A DNA stretch of 46,782 nucleotides from Proteromonas lacertae (lineage: Eukaryota; Sar; Bigyra; Opalinata; Proteromonadidae), in contig NGBS01001214.1 of assembly GCA_002245135.1 (NCBI GenBank), forward strand, positions 1 to 46,782, written 5' to 3'. Below are positions 1-11,226 of the stretch, in pieces (within the stretch, counting starts at the first letter, position 1; the number at the start of each line of letters is the position of its first letter). The notes beneath the pieces are model-generated. The model saw only the letters and a list, made by a program, of their open reading frames with translations. It was not told where the DNA came from and made no database searches. The position numbers and the translations under genes are program-made.

Positions 1-752
1 GATGCTGCCGAATATCATATTAATTCTATTACTGTTTAACATTATTCAATTCAAAAATAGTATCAAATGCAGAAAATTATGACAAACAGTTTGAAATCGC
101 GAGAATATAAAAGAATACTATTTTCTTTCTTATGTTGTCACTTATTTCAATGTATTATTAAATAGGAAATCGGACTATATAAAGGTATAATATATTAATT
201 GTAAAGTTTCAACATATATGTCAAGAATATTACAAATACTATAAGTAGTTCCCTCAAGATGCTATTTCCTAATACACTATGCTGCAATGGGACAAGCATA
301 AAAATAATATTCGTTGATAATAAAACTAAATTAATTTTACACAGAAATCTATCATTCGAAAAGGAAGAACTACAAATAAGAATTATGGAAAGTAGATTTT
401 TCTTGTTGAATATTAAATAATTTATTTATTATTTATGTTGTTATTATTATAGTTAAAATAACACATGCTACAAATATTTATGAATGGGGTAGAATGAAAA
501 ATGAAATGAACAATATTTTCGCTTGTATTTAGTAGCTAAAAATTTTTATATCTTATTTTTTTCTATCAATAATTAAAGTAATTGTCACTATAAATAATAA
601 ATAATAAACACAAAATATAAATAATATATATAATTAAGTAATTAAAAGAATTATTTGTTAAAATTATTATCTATAAATAATAATACGTTATCAAAGTTAT
701 CTATCTTTTTTTAATAAATAAATAAGAGTGATAATAATTAACTGTCCATCAA
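1..752. other. AT-rich stretch without a recognisable gene
   Basis: No open frame, RNA or repeat structure stands out. The last 200 bases are almost only A and T and could simply be the upstream flank of the Polinton remnant that begins at 753. Confidence 0.5.
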
Positions 753-2040
753 ATGAAATATGTTCGCGCAATAGTAATGACATGTTTGGCTTATTGGTTA
801 TGGAAAAAATCCAAACTACCAACATCAGGGTTCTTGTATGTAATGTGGTACTTCATTTTCGACTACTATGAAATAATTCGTATGCTATCAGGTGGTAGAT
901 TACCTGCTATCACTGACTTGTATTATGGTAATTCAGAAAAAGTTAAGTCAATGTTACCTGAAGCAATTCAAAAATCATGGTTACCTGTAGACTTGTTGTA
1001 TAACTTTGGTGTTTCATTTATGTTCAATACTCATCCATATGTTCGATACTTATTTCATTAGTTCCATTCTTCTACAAATTTTCTAATATTGGAAATATAG
1101 ATGCAAAAAATGTAGGTGATACATTAAAAACAGCAGCAACTGTAGCTGCAGCTGCAAATGGAGGTGATACAACAACTGCAGCAGCAACAGTTAAAGGTAT
1201 CAGTGAATTATCAAAAGCTATGCCATCAATGGCAAAAACTGCTGTTGCAGCTGATCCAACAGGTACATTGCAAACTGTTGCAGGTATAGGAACAGTATTC
1301 AGTGCATTAACTGCTTTTTTTGGTTTGCTAGATGCAGGTGGTTATTGAATTGGTTAAAACCAACACCATATCAACACAAGAATGCAATCAAAATGGATAA
1401 CTACGTGAAACGTTCACAACAAACAATTCCAAGTTCACTCACTAATTTTGGTAGAGCAGTGAGTAATTTAGATCAAGCAAAACAACTCAGTGAAGCTATG
1501 AGTTACTTTGGAATAGGTAATGGAAATAATAAAAAAGTAAAGAAATTAATTTCACGTAGGAAGTTTTGTATAACAGTATCACTTCAGATGCTTATCGAAC
1601 TTTGATATAGAGTTAATTGTGAAAAATGAGTTCAATAATTTCCATGGAAAGTTCATGGAGTGTTCTGCTGACGAACTTGTACTTCCTATACCTAAAAAGA
1701 AGAATCAATGGGAATCATAATCAATACACTCACTACAAGCTAGCCCTGATTCTATAGGTCATTGGGTGGCTTAGTAGTTGACAATATCAAGAAGCAATTC
1801 CTGTACTATGATTCATTTGGTGAAGATCCTCAACACTTGGAAGAATTTAAAAAAAATTTGAAAAAATTAAAGAAGTATCATAATGAAAAGTATGAACTTA
1901 AAATCAATGGAGTACAGAATCAAAATTCAAATACTGCCAACTGTGGTTTTTTTGCTATTAATTTTTTGAAAAATATTTTAAGAGATCAGTGTAGTTTCAA
2001 AAGGCTACTGACTATAATACAATAGTGGTGAAGCAAAAAT
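753..2040 (+). mobile_element. Polinton (Maverick) remnant with protease part
   Basis: Fossil fragment of a Polinton-type element, broken in several places. Its parts in order are a roughly 100-aa aromatic, membrane-like piece from 753, an Ala/Thr-rich hydrophobic piece (about 1080-1350), a basic piece (1345-1605), and an adenain/Ulp1-type cysteine protease part (about 1750-2030). The protease part shares its GHW, YYDSFG and CGF/CGY landmarks with the fuller protease at 13,848-14,408, and this match is the basis for the family call. No terminal repeats were found. Likely old. Confidence 0.6.
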
Positions 2041-2107
2041 TAGGTTAATGATAAAACAATTTGGATTAATATAATATAATTATTACTTAATTATTATTTT
2101 TTTCTGT

Positions 2108-2457
2108 TTATGTGTGGTGAAATATTGTATGAGTTTCAATATATTCTATCATCTCTGTATCCATATGAGTACATTTGAAGAATATTGGCATCTTACCATT
2201 AAAGCGTCTTTGTGGCATTCTAATGATTACTATTTTCATTGTTGGTGTGTATGTTACTTTCGGATAATCTCTATCTCCTAAGTCACAAGGACCTACAAAC
2301 ACTAATATCAAACGTTGACTCATGATCATGTTAATCATTTTGTGTGTTAACTCAAAATACCATTGATATATAGGTTTACGATGATAAAAAAATATAAGGA
2401 ATTGTAGGCTATACAAATCCAAGTATATGTCTGGACCACTTAAATGATATTTTTTAT
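2108..2457 (-). CDS. Unrecognised reverse-strand reading frame
   Basis: An open frame of roughly 110 codons reads leftward and ends at 2108. It has no ATG at its left-most open point, so it is either a fragment or an internal exon. The translation has ordinary amino-acid composition (mixed hydrophobic and charged, several Met) rather than the Lys/Asn/Ile bias of random AT-rich frames, which is the only reason to list it. It abuts the Polinton remnant on its left and may belong to it. No family is recognised. Confidence 0.25.
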
Positions 2458-2574
2458 TACCTTGGATTCAAGTTCTGGTAATTTATATTCAATCTGTGGT
2501 GGTAGTATAAGCATATATAAAAATAATATATATATGTATAAAAAAATATTAAAAAAAAAAAATAAAAAAATAAA

Positions 2575-2645
2575 TAAGGAATCGAACCACTAATGCCAGC
2601 TGCATGACTCTTTTTCCTCGCACAGTCTATCAGATCCCAATTAAA
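2575..2645 (-). other. Possible Pol III B-box; tRNA-like or SINE scrap
   Basis: On the reverse strand the 11-mer GGTTCGATTCC, an exact tRNA B-box, occurs near 2582-2592. It is followed by an A/T-rich tail with long T runs and preceded by a 60-base segment that is richer in G and C than its surroundings. The segment does not fold into a convincing cloverleaf: the T-stem fails after two pairs and there is no clear acceptor stem. It looks more like a decayed tRNA or tRNA-derived SINE than a working tRNA. Confidence 0.25.
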
Positions 2646-3051
2646 TAAAAAAAGGGCATTTAGATATACCGTGCCAGGATGATTCAAGCCGAATTTCAAT
2701 GGCACAATATTAAACAACACATCCAAGTAGAATTATTAAACTTCCATAAATTCCTTGTGAAATTAATTTAATAAATGAATAATTATAAATTAGAAACGCA
2801 GCCCTCATCGTAGTTAGTCTAACCAATGCCCAATAATAAAAAACAACATATACAATATATAGCATAATAAAAATTTATTCGTTACAATATTGATTTGTCT
2901 CCCTTTCTTTCTCTTGGGTCTCTCCAGTATTTTTCTAAACCATGTGGTTGGCATCATCTTTTCTCACTAATTGCAACTCATAGTGTTTGAATCGAATTAA
3001 TGAAAAACCTTGAATGTCATTCCCATTGATATCACCTAAATTGTATGAATA

Positions 3052-3396
3052 TCAATTTTTCTTGATTATCTTATATACATTGACTGGTATGATATTATCA
3101 ACTACAGATGTATGAGATGTTTCATAATTTATTAATCTTAATATTATCATAAACAATTCTTCACTTTGTTGACTATTTCTATTTTCATTACATATTAATA
3201 TATATTTATACTTTCCATCACATTTGATATACATATCCATCTCATTTCTCTCAGGATAAGATATTTTGATTATTCTATTACCTTCTTTATCTTCATCACT
3301 TGTAATTGAACAATCTATTATAATAATTTCATATATATACGAGTTAATAACATCTTTCTTATTGCTATTCTTTGAGTATAACCACCATTTTTGTTT
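3052..3396 (-). CDS. Unrecognised reverse-strand protein fragment (~114 codons)
   Basis: The frame is open on the reverse strand from 3396 to a TAA at 3052, with a balanced composition including Trp, Asp, Glu and Ser. The only in-frame Met codons lie well inside, so the real start is upstream or in another exon. The protein is hydrophilic with short Ile-rich strands. I do not recognise it. It could be a host exon or a worn piece of the Polinton remnant to its left. Confidence 0.3.
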   Translation of the reverse strand, partial: KQKWWLYSKNSNKKDVINSYIYEIIIIDCSITSDEDKEGNRIIKISYPERNEMDMYIKCDGKYKYILICNENRNSQQSEELFMIILRLINYETSHTSVVDNIIPVNVYKIIKKN

Positions 3397-3733
3397 TTAT
3401 ATTATTTGCTGAAAGTGTGGTTGATGTTGCAACATAATATCAGCTATTGTATATATTGCCTACATTGAAATAATAGTGTTGTTATGAATCAGGGTTTTCG
3501 TTGAGAAGATCCTGTAAATGAGTTAATAGAAATTCTGAATACTTATAGACTAACATATAGTACGATGTTTATACAGTCTGAATGTTACACACAAATAATC
3601 CTGTTATGACATACAATACCGGATAATGCCAACATCTATGAATATCTGTTGAATGTATCAGGGAACCAAACACTGTAGTTATATATAAGATTGTTTATGA
3701 AATGATAAAATGTTTGACTTGCGTTTAAATAGG

Positions 3734-3797
3734 AAAAGTACTTAACTCAGATCTAGCAAATAATTTAATATGCTAGATCTGAGTCTAGTATACTTTT
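3734..3797. repeat. Imperfect inverted repeat (hairpin), 25-27-bp arms
   Basis: Arms at 3734-3758 and 3771-3797 are reverse complements with a perfect 14-bp core, ACTCAGATCTAGCA (3745-3758) against its complement (3771-3784). They are separated by a 12-base AT loop. The outer part, aaaagta(ta)ct, resembles a motif near 44,438, so this may be the end of a small foldback element. It lies about 0.8 kb upstream of the tnp2-like pseudogene and could mark that element's left side, but no right partner was found. Confidence 0.5.
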
Positions 3798-4608
3798 CTT
3801 ATTTGCAAAATAGATTTTTTTTTTCTCTTTTTATGAACTTTATAGAAGAAATTTGTTCTATTATACCATGCCATAGGAAAAAACTATGGTATAATAAGAA
3901 TAGCGTTTTAATAAAACAAGAAGATTTAGAAATTGATAATATAAGATATCAATCAGTAGTTAGTTATTCAAAGGAAGAATGTATTAATAATATTATTCAA
4001 AATTATAGCAATTTGAATATAGATATATATTTTTTTACTTCTAATATATTCCTAATTATTACTCTATTAAGATATAACATATTTATTATATATAATAATT
4101 CAATAATATCCACATCAGTAATAAATATTATATTCAAAAGGAATTTTTAATTTAAATATACACATTATGGAATATAGATAAACCTACACATTATGAGGAC
4201 TTCTTATTTTTAGTGAATGTATTTACATCATCTACATTATATCACAGCAATACTTTTAATTACTTAATTCATACTTTTAATAGAATTAAAAGGAAATGTA
4301 AAAATTTTAAATTGAATGTTAAATATGTTATAAAAATTGTTTCAAGAATTAATAACATCAGATGATATAATCATCAATACTCATGATAAAATCATTACTA
4401 ATGAGTATATGAAAATACTATATATCCTAATTTATTTCTTATTGATGAACCAATAACTATAGATAAAATAACAATAATTAATACCATCAACTCTAATACA
4501 ATTACAAATATAAAACCTATTAAATATAAATCTAATAATTATACTATCCTACAAAGGGTAAACCCCTTTATATTTAACAATTCTCCTCCAAAAATAAATG
4601 ACAGAAGA
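3798..4608. other. AT-rich decayed coding-like sequence
   Basis: A 126-codon Ile/Asn/Phe-rich frame occupies 3770-4150 on the plus strand, followed by several broken frames. Composition matches the transposase pseudogene downstream, so this may be its worn 5' portion, but no domain is recognisable. Confidence 0.3.
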
Positions 4609-7035
4609 TTGCTAAGAATTGTTAACAATTACCTGTTTATTGATTTTCCTTTCTATCGTAATAAAGTTCTAGTTACTAAAGTTATGTCACGTACCTATAC
4701 CTATTATAAAAGAAAAGTAAATAATAATACTGAAGATATACTACAATTTAATAAGATAAAGAAAACATTAGAATCTTTTGATACAAATAATAATAAATAT
4801 ATAATATTTTATAATCACAATGAAAACTACATATCAATAGATAATATCAACATTAATAACTATAAAAAGTGCAACAGAATAAATTTCTTACAAGCAAAAC
4901 ACACTATTATAAATACTAATAGTAGCGATGAAGATGAAGACCAAACTATTGACATAAGTAGCAATACTAATGTTGAATTAGAGTATGACGATGATGATAT
5001 TAATGATGAATATTCATTGCAGAACGATAAAAATAATAATACTATCAATAATAATAATAATATAAATACTAATAATATTGAAGTTGATAACTCTACTAAC
5101 TTTATTGAATCTGAATTTGATTATATTTATGGTGAAGACGGTGAAGATGAAGATGATAATGAAGATGATGGTGATGAAGATATAAACACACAAACTAGAT
5201 GTGAAGGTAATAAAATAATAATTCAGTTAGTAATGGTGATGCAAACGATTTCATGATCTATTTGTTTGAATTCTTTTTGGAAAATGGAATATCTCAAAGT
5301 AAAGCTTCTAATCTACTGAAGAAAATAAATACCATCCAATCTATTAAAAATATGCATATTAAAAATTCGTTTAAGTCATTAAGAAAATGTCAATAAATTG
5401 ATTAACTATTCTCCACCAATTGATGATTATAATTCTATAAAAACTAGTATAACAAATATATTAGATAAGAATATAGACAATATAGAATGTAATATTGATA
5501 AATACATACTATCTTCAAATAATTACCAATATTTATATAACCTAGATCCACACAAAAACTTCAAACACATTGTTATCCAAATATCATATGATGGTGTTTG
5601 TATTTCTCCATTTTCTTCAAATTCAAAAACTTAAACATATTATCTTTCAAGTTAATGAACTTGAAAAATAATAATAGATTAGTCCACAACATTAGTGTAA
5701 TTAAAAACATGATAATATCGATAATCTATCAAAGAAAGTGGTTAATGAATTGAAAGAATTATTCTATAAAGGTATAAAAATAAATTCTAATAAATATAAT
5801 GTATATACAATATCATACGTAACGGATATGCCAGGTGGCATTGAGTTCTTTCATCTTCATAACTATATAAAAGCGGATATATGTAGAACTTGTAATGCAA
5901 TTGCTAGAAATATTAATGGTATAAAAGTTAAACACTCCATGCGAGGAATGGATTTAAATAAATATAAAGATATATATAATAATATATATAAATATACTGA
6001 AGATCAACAGTGGACTACTTATACAACAAGCAGTTACAAAACAATTTTTGATTCAATCCGGATATCAACTTTCTCCATTCTTCAATCTTCCTTTCTTTAA
6101 TGTTCAGCAGATTACCTTTGATTCATTGCATACACTAAAAAACAGTTTGTTTCCTTTCATGGTTGATATAATGAATGCAGAAATACCTAGTAATGTAGTG
6201 AATATAAACGATTTCGGATTTATTTATTCACCTTCTTCATCCACCTATAAGTATATAGACCTATATAAAATAAACAATTACACCATCATTCAACAAAATT
6301 ACTATTTAACCAACCTATTTCCATTAATTTTGATGAAATTTTCCAGACCACTGTATAACGCAATTTTTAATGTTATTGAATGTGTTAATTGTTTTATTAA
6401 ACTTTGAATACTGTGAAGAATCTATAGATAATATATATAATAAACTATTATACAATTTAATAATACTTGAATGCAACTACAATTATACCCCTTCCATGCA
6501 TACGTTAATACATCTTCCTTTATATCTAAGAAATATTGGCAACTTGAAATTTCACAGCACCTCCATCTTTGAGCGATCGTATAAAACTGTTAGAAAGATT
6601 ACATTTTCCAATAACCACATAGATAAATCAATATTAAACACATTATCATATATTAACCAGTTATATGTACTAACCTACAATAAAGATAATAACAAAAACA
6701 AATATAAAATAGTTACAAGTAATTTAGATACAATTCAAAACATATTCCAATGTTATACCATCAAATCTATCCATCAATACTTCATAGTTAGCTATAAAAA
6801 TGAAGATAATAGAATGGTATTTGGTATTATAAGAGAGATAAATAATAATATATTAACCATTCATCAGATTAAAGTAGATGAAATAAACTTAAAAATATAT
6901 AAAATAAGAGAAATAAATAATATAAATATAAATATAAATATAGATCATATAATTATATTCAATAATATATACAGAATGGATAAAGACAAATATTATTTCT
7001 TCATCAGCGACTTCCAAGAATACAGCAGCCTTTAA
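4609..7035 (+). pseudogene. Decayed tnp2-type (CACTA-like) transposase
   Basis: Several overlapping plus-strand frames make a worn transposase of the plant/fungal 'transposase family tnp2' kind, usually linked to DUF4218. The first piece (4609-5256) is basic, then strongly acidic with poly-Asp/Glu and poly-Asn runs. The second (5398-5634) carries the ISYDGVCISPFSSNS strand, resembling the tnp2 segment that reads FNIDGLPLF in relatives. The third (5738-6100) has VNELKELFYKGIKIN followed by a region with ICRTCN, matching the tnp2 pattern of a VDEL-like helix and a CxxC. The last (6370-7035) has MHTLIHLPLYLRNIG and a following Phe-Glu-Arg-Ser segment, typical of DUF4218. At least four frame breaks separate these pieces. 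The gene is dead, and no terminal repeats were identified. Confidence 0.55.
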
Positions 7036-8425
7036 TTTCATATTTGAAGTATAATTAGATAGTTTTGGGGGTTTTCCTATTCAAAATAAGCTTGATTTGT
7101 GTTTCATTCTTTCTGAAGATTAATTTTGGATGGCATTGGGTATTTTCTTAGCCTTTCTACTACTATCTAATATAAACTAATATATTAATTATAAGTCTTT
7201 CATATTTAGATATCATGTCTAGGATATGAACTCAGCGATGGTAAAATTGAATATATTCTCCCCACAACAATGGTATTTGGATGTTTAGGAAAAATTTCAG
7301 TTATAACAACATAAACAGTTTTGGATTGTCATATCTTATAGAATCTACAGTACTTGTATATAAAAAGCATATACCTATATGAATATAATATTATAATATA
7401 CAAATAGCAATGAATATGATAGTTATCATGCATTCTTCTAAGACGATTCATAACAAATGCTAATACAAATAATAAAAATAAATTCGTTACTAAAAAAGAT
7501 GACATATACAGTTAATACGACGTATTTTTTGTATTATTTTATGTTTTTATTTTATACTTTTTTGAGTAAAATATACAGTAATGATATGAAGACTCAGTAT
7601 AAACATATAATTCATTATGTAATTAATGATTACAGAGATAAGGCATTTAAAATAGAATGGCTTTTCTTTTTAGCATTTTCAATTACACACTAAATATGTA
7701 ATTTAAAAATCAAATATAGGATAAATATGCGCAATATATTAAATTAAATCAATGTGAAGCATAGATACATACTTTCTTAACACATTAGTGATAAAAGCAA
7801 TAAATTATATAGGAGCGATTGATATGAATTAAAGATACAGTAGCAGACGCTTTTGTAATTAAATATACTAACCTTATACTGATCTAAAATGATTCTTAAT
7901 TAATATGTGTTATTCTATCGAAATGTATTTCAAATTTGTTATTATGATTAAAAATGTTCTAATCATTGTAAATACATACATAATATGTATAATAGTAGAA
8001 TCAAAAATGGGTTTGGCTTGGCCATCCCATTCTCTTTTTATACTATACATATGTATTGTCTTTATTTTTTTGTACTATTTACAAGCTTGACTTGATAGAG
8101 TTTTTATAAAATAAAAGAAAACTATCAATAATTCAGCCAAAAAAAAAATATAACCAAAAATAATAAAAAAAAACTAAACTAGCTGTTGTATTTTTTTTAA
8201 TTTTTATTTCTCACTTTTTGAAATGTCTCTTTATCTATTGATTTTTATATCATAAATCTATTGCTACCTTATAGGTAATTAACAAAATTTGAATTTTAGA
8301 CTGATCAAATAACTTTTTTATAATTAAAAATCGAAAAAACAAAAATCGAACGATTTCAATAAAAATAGTCGTTTTGTCTGAATTTTCATTCCCTTTATTT
8401 AGATCTTTCTCGCTAATTAGAGCAA
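7036..8425. other. AT-rich stretch, no supported gene
   Basis: Only short hydrophobic frames occur (for example 7457-7693 and 7905-8090). They look like chance products of AT-rich DNA. Poly-A/T runs of 8-9 bases lie just upstream of the Tc1 transposase gene. I see no RNA gene. Confidence 0.4.
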
Positions 8426-9595
8426 ATGAGATCCCCAAAACAACCATGTAAAGTCACTGTCAAAAAAACTCCTGTTACAGAGTCTGAAAAAGAGAAAATT
8501 AGAGCTGTGGTAAATCAATCTTGTAGTATTGGAGAAATTGCCTTAAAAATGGCAAGAACCAAGAGTACTATTTGGAAGTACTTACAAATTATGGGGTTGA
8601 AGACGTCCAAAGCCAAATCAAGTATTTCACCACCTAAGGTTAGAAGAGGGAGAAAGCCAATTATTTTGAACTCTATCATTAGTGGGCAAGCTGTTAGAGA
8701 TTATATCTTGAGAAGTCAAGTTAATGGCATTACAATTCAATCTGCCAAAACACTCAGAAATGTGTTGGTGAAGAACAGCTTAATCCCCTCAACAGTATCA
8801 TTAAGTACAATTCGTCGTTATTGTAAATCATGGAAGATCTTTTTTGGAAATAGTGGAGTTTGTCCAGGCTTGACCCAAAAGAACGTTGAAGAAAGATTAA
8901 TGACAGTATCTCAAAACATATTCTTGGATTATAAGACGATTATGTTCTCAGATGAGTCGATGATTAGACTTAGAAATGTTAAAAGTGTTGGATGGAGTAT
9001 CTCTGGAAAACCTATTATTAGGAAGCAAAGGATCAAAGGAAACGCAGGCGTTATGGTCTGGGGTGCCTTTTCAGAGTATGGATTCACTGATCTGATGGTT
9101 ATGCAGAAGTCATTTGAACCCAAAGATGGTGTAAGTAAGGGAATAAATTCAGTTAGATATTGTCGATTTTTAAAGAAAACTTTACCGCCTCTAATTCAAC
9201 AGCATCCATTGGTAAACCATCAGAGACAATGTTATTTCTTACAAGACAATGCCAGCATACATAAAAGTAGGTATACCACAGAATATCTTCAAAGGAACGG
9301 TTGGAAACCTATCAGACATCCACCGTTTTCTCCAGACTTAAATCCTATTGAAAAGGTCTGGGCGACTCTAAAACACAAGATTAGTGAAGATGAAAACAAT
9401 TTCAAAGACTTAGATAGCCTAGAAGAAGCTGCAAAAAGAATTTGGAATGAAATAATGTCAAGCCAAGCCACCAGACATAAATATGCTTTTAGATATCGTG
9501 AAGCATGTATGGCATGTCTTTACAAACAGGGTGACTTCGTTCTAGACAATGACATTAAACGAATTAGAAAGATAACAAACATCCCAGAAGAGTAA
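8426..9595 (+). CDS. Tc1/mariner-family transposase, intact, DD34E
   Basis: A complete 389-aa frame from ATG to TAA. An N-terminal helix-turn-helix lies at about residues 30-55 (the helix with IGEIALKMARTKSTIWKYLQ). It is followed by a basic RRGRKPI segment like the GRPR/AT-hook of Tc1 proteins near residue 75. The catalytic triad is visible: Asp176 in FSDES, Asp274 in LQDNASIHKS and Glu309 in NPIEKVWATLK, with 34 residues between the last two, the Tc1 signature. These enzymes cut and paste their own element into TA sites. No frame breaks are present and the length is a little over the usual 340-350 aa. Clear terminal inverted repeats were not found. A motif close to atcgaacga recurs at 8346, 9767, 9926 and 9944 and may be subterminal. 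The enzyme could still be active or only recently silenced. Confidence 0.9.
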   Translation: MRSPKQPCKVTVKKTPVTESEKEKIRAVVNQSCSIGEIALKMARTKSTIWKYLQIMGLKTSKAKSSISPPKVRRGRKPIILNSIISGQAVRDYILRSQVNGITIQSAKTLRNVLVKNSLIPSTVSLSTIRRYCKSWKIFFGNSGVCPGLTQKNVEERLMTVSQNIFLDYKTIMFSDESMIRLRNVKSVGWSISGKPIIRKQRIKGNAGVMVWGAFSEYGFTDLMVMQKSFEPKDGVSKGINSVRYCRFLKKTLPPLIQQHPLVNHQRQCYFLQDNASIHKSRYTTEYLQRNGWKPIRHPPFSPDLNPIEKVWATLKHKISEDENNFKDLDSLEEAAKRIWNEIMSSQATRHKYAFRYREACMACLYKQGDFVLDNDIKRIRKITNIPEE

Positions 9596-10150
9596 TTAGC
9601 CTAAAAGAAGGTTTTATACAATTTTATACAATTGTCCGAATTAAAAAAATATTTTGTAGGGGTTTTTCATTTGATTTTATGTTGGCCAAAATTAATACAT
9701 ATAATATAGTAGCCATTTAAAATATTAACTCAAAAGTATTTCAACTAGTTAGCGTTTAAAATACTTCGAACGATTTGGAATTTAGGCTCGAGCTTGACTT
9801 AATTTATTTTGTTAAATAGAAAGAGATATGGAATTTTATATTTTCAAAAATATATATTATGATGTATTTATTTATGATATATTAGAAAAATCAAATAAAA
9901 AACAAAAGAAAGTTAAAAAAAAATGAATCGAACGTTCGAGCCAAATCGAACGATATTTTTGAAACTACTATTATAACAAATGATTTCAAAATTCATTATA
10001 ATTAGATTTTTTAGATAACTAGCTTAATATAAACTACAACATAATATCAATAGTTGTGTGAAATATTAGTTGTTAATTCAAACTCGAAGATAATAAAAAA
10101 TCAAAAAGAAAAAGGTGTTAAAATCAAAAAGTTTCAAGCCTGTTTGAGTG
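9596..10150. other. Non-coding flank with recurring atcgaacga motif
   Basis: No gene is seen. The motif close to atcgaacga, with the palindrome tcgaacgttcga at 9928-9939, recurs on both sides of the Tc1 transposase gene and may be a binding site of that transposon or part of its ends. Confidence 0.3.
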
Positions 10151-10199
10151 AAGTATATAAGTCCTATTTAAATTCGAGTCAAACATTCTTATCGTGTTA

Positions 10200-11165
10200 A
10201 AAATAGCAAGAAATTTATTAATACAAAATAATCTCAAAATAAATAGGTAAGTTATTTAAATCAATTGCATAACCATCTTGTTGAGAGACTGATATATTCA
10301 TTCGTTGATATTCGTGATATTGCATCTTTTTAGCTGTCCATTCATTCGTTTATATCAGTTACAGGTATATTTGCTAAAACCATTGAATTCTCACCACTAT
10401 TAACCCAGTCACATCTAATTTGTATGAATGACACCCATAGTAAAGATGGCTGATTTGGTAACAAATTAGAATAATAATTAAAATCTTTACTGAAATATGC
10501 ATCACTTAAATGATTTGCATGATAAATTGATATACTTTTATTTGTTTCATCTAAACCAAATAACTTATATACTAAGTTAGGGAATTCTATAGTAAAGTCT
10601 GTAAAGTAATATTTTCCGAAATGAGTAATATATTTAAATTGTAACTTTAATCTATTTTCTGAAGTATTATCAAATTGAAGTACATCTGTTTGATCATCTA
10701 CTTTACGAAATGGAAATCTATTTGCAAAATCTTCATCAGGTAATGGTACTACTCCATTATCAAATGCATAAAAAGTAAAATCTAAGAGATTTCTAGCAAA
10801 AAAATCTAATAATTCTTTTCTTGTATATTTTCTTTGAGGTATTTTAATATCAATAGTTTTATTATAAGGTCCATTTTGGTTTTCAGGGTATGTTCATTTT
10901 ATTGGATTTGTTTCATCTGGATTAATACATTCATAATAAGTAAAATTAAAGAGTATATGATCATTTACTTCATCTTGTACTGTATAAAAACTATTTGGAA
11001 TAACTGCAGTAATTAAACTCATATATTGATATTTTTCAGTGATGGTAGGAGTATTAACACATCTTGTCCATCTATCAGAATATTTTGGATCAAAGTCTGA
11101 TGTAGTTAAAAACAATGATCTTCTATTGATTAAAACATTACTACCATCTTTTGTTTTATAATTGT
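10200..11165 (-). mobile_element. Polinton capsid-like (jelly-roll, penton-like) part
   Basis: Reverse-strand coding-like region of the large Polinton, with a few breaks. The readable parts contain a Ser-leucine-rich N-terminal stretch, then a segment of the type 'L-T-A-V-IPNSFYTVQDEVN', a pattern reminiscent of single jelly-roll vertex (penton or minor capsid) proteins of Polintons and related adeno-like viruses. The assignment rests on that short pattern and on the neighbourhood, so it is tentative. Confidence 0.4.
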
Positions 11166-11226
11166 TGAGAAATATTAAAATATAATTTTATTTGAATTAT
11201 ACTTTAATTTATATATTGTTATATAT

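Noticed and set aside
2108-2422. Packaging ATPase of a Polinton in the reverse frame next to the first Polinton remnant.
   Set aside because: There is no Walker A or B motif; the frame was kept as unrecognised.
2581-2650. A functional tRNA gene on the reverse strand.
   Set aside because: The T-stem does not pair beyond two bases and no acceptor or anticodon stem fits.
8080-9810. Direct repeat gcttgactt at 8085 and 9791 on either side of the Tc1 transposase as element ends.
   Set aside because: The copies are in the same orientation and short; Tc1/mariner ends must be inverted, and no TA-flanked inverted pair was seen.
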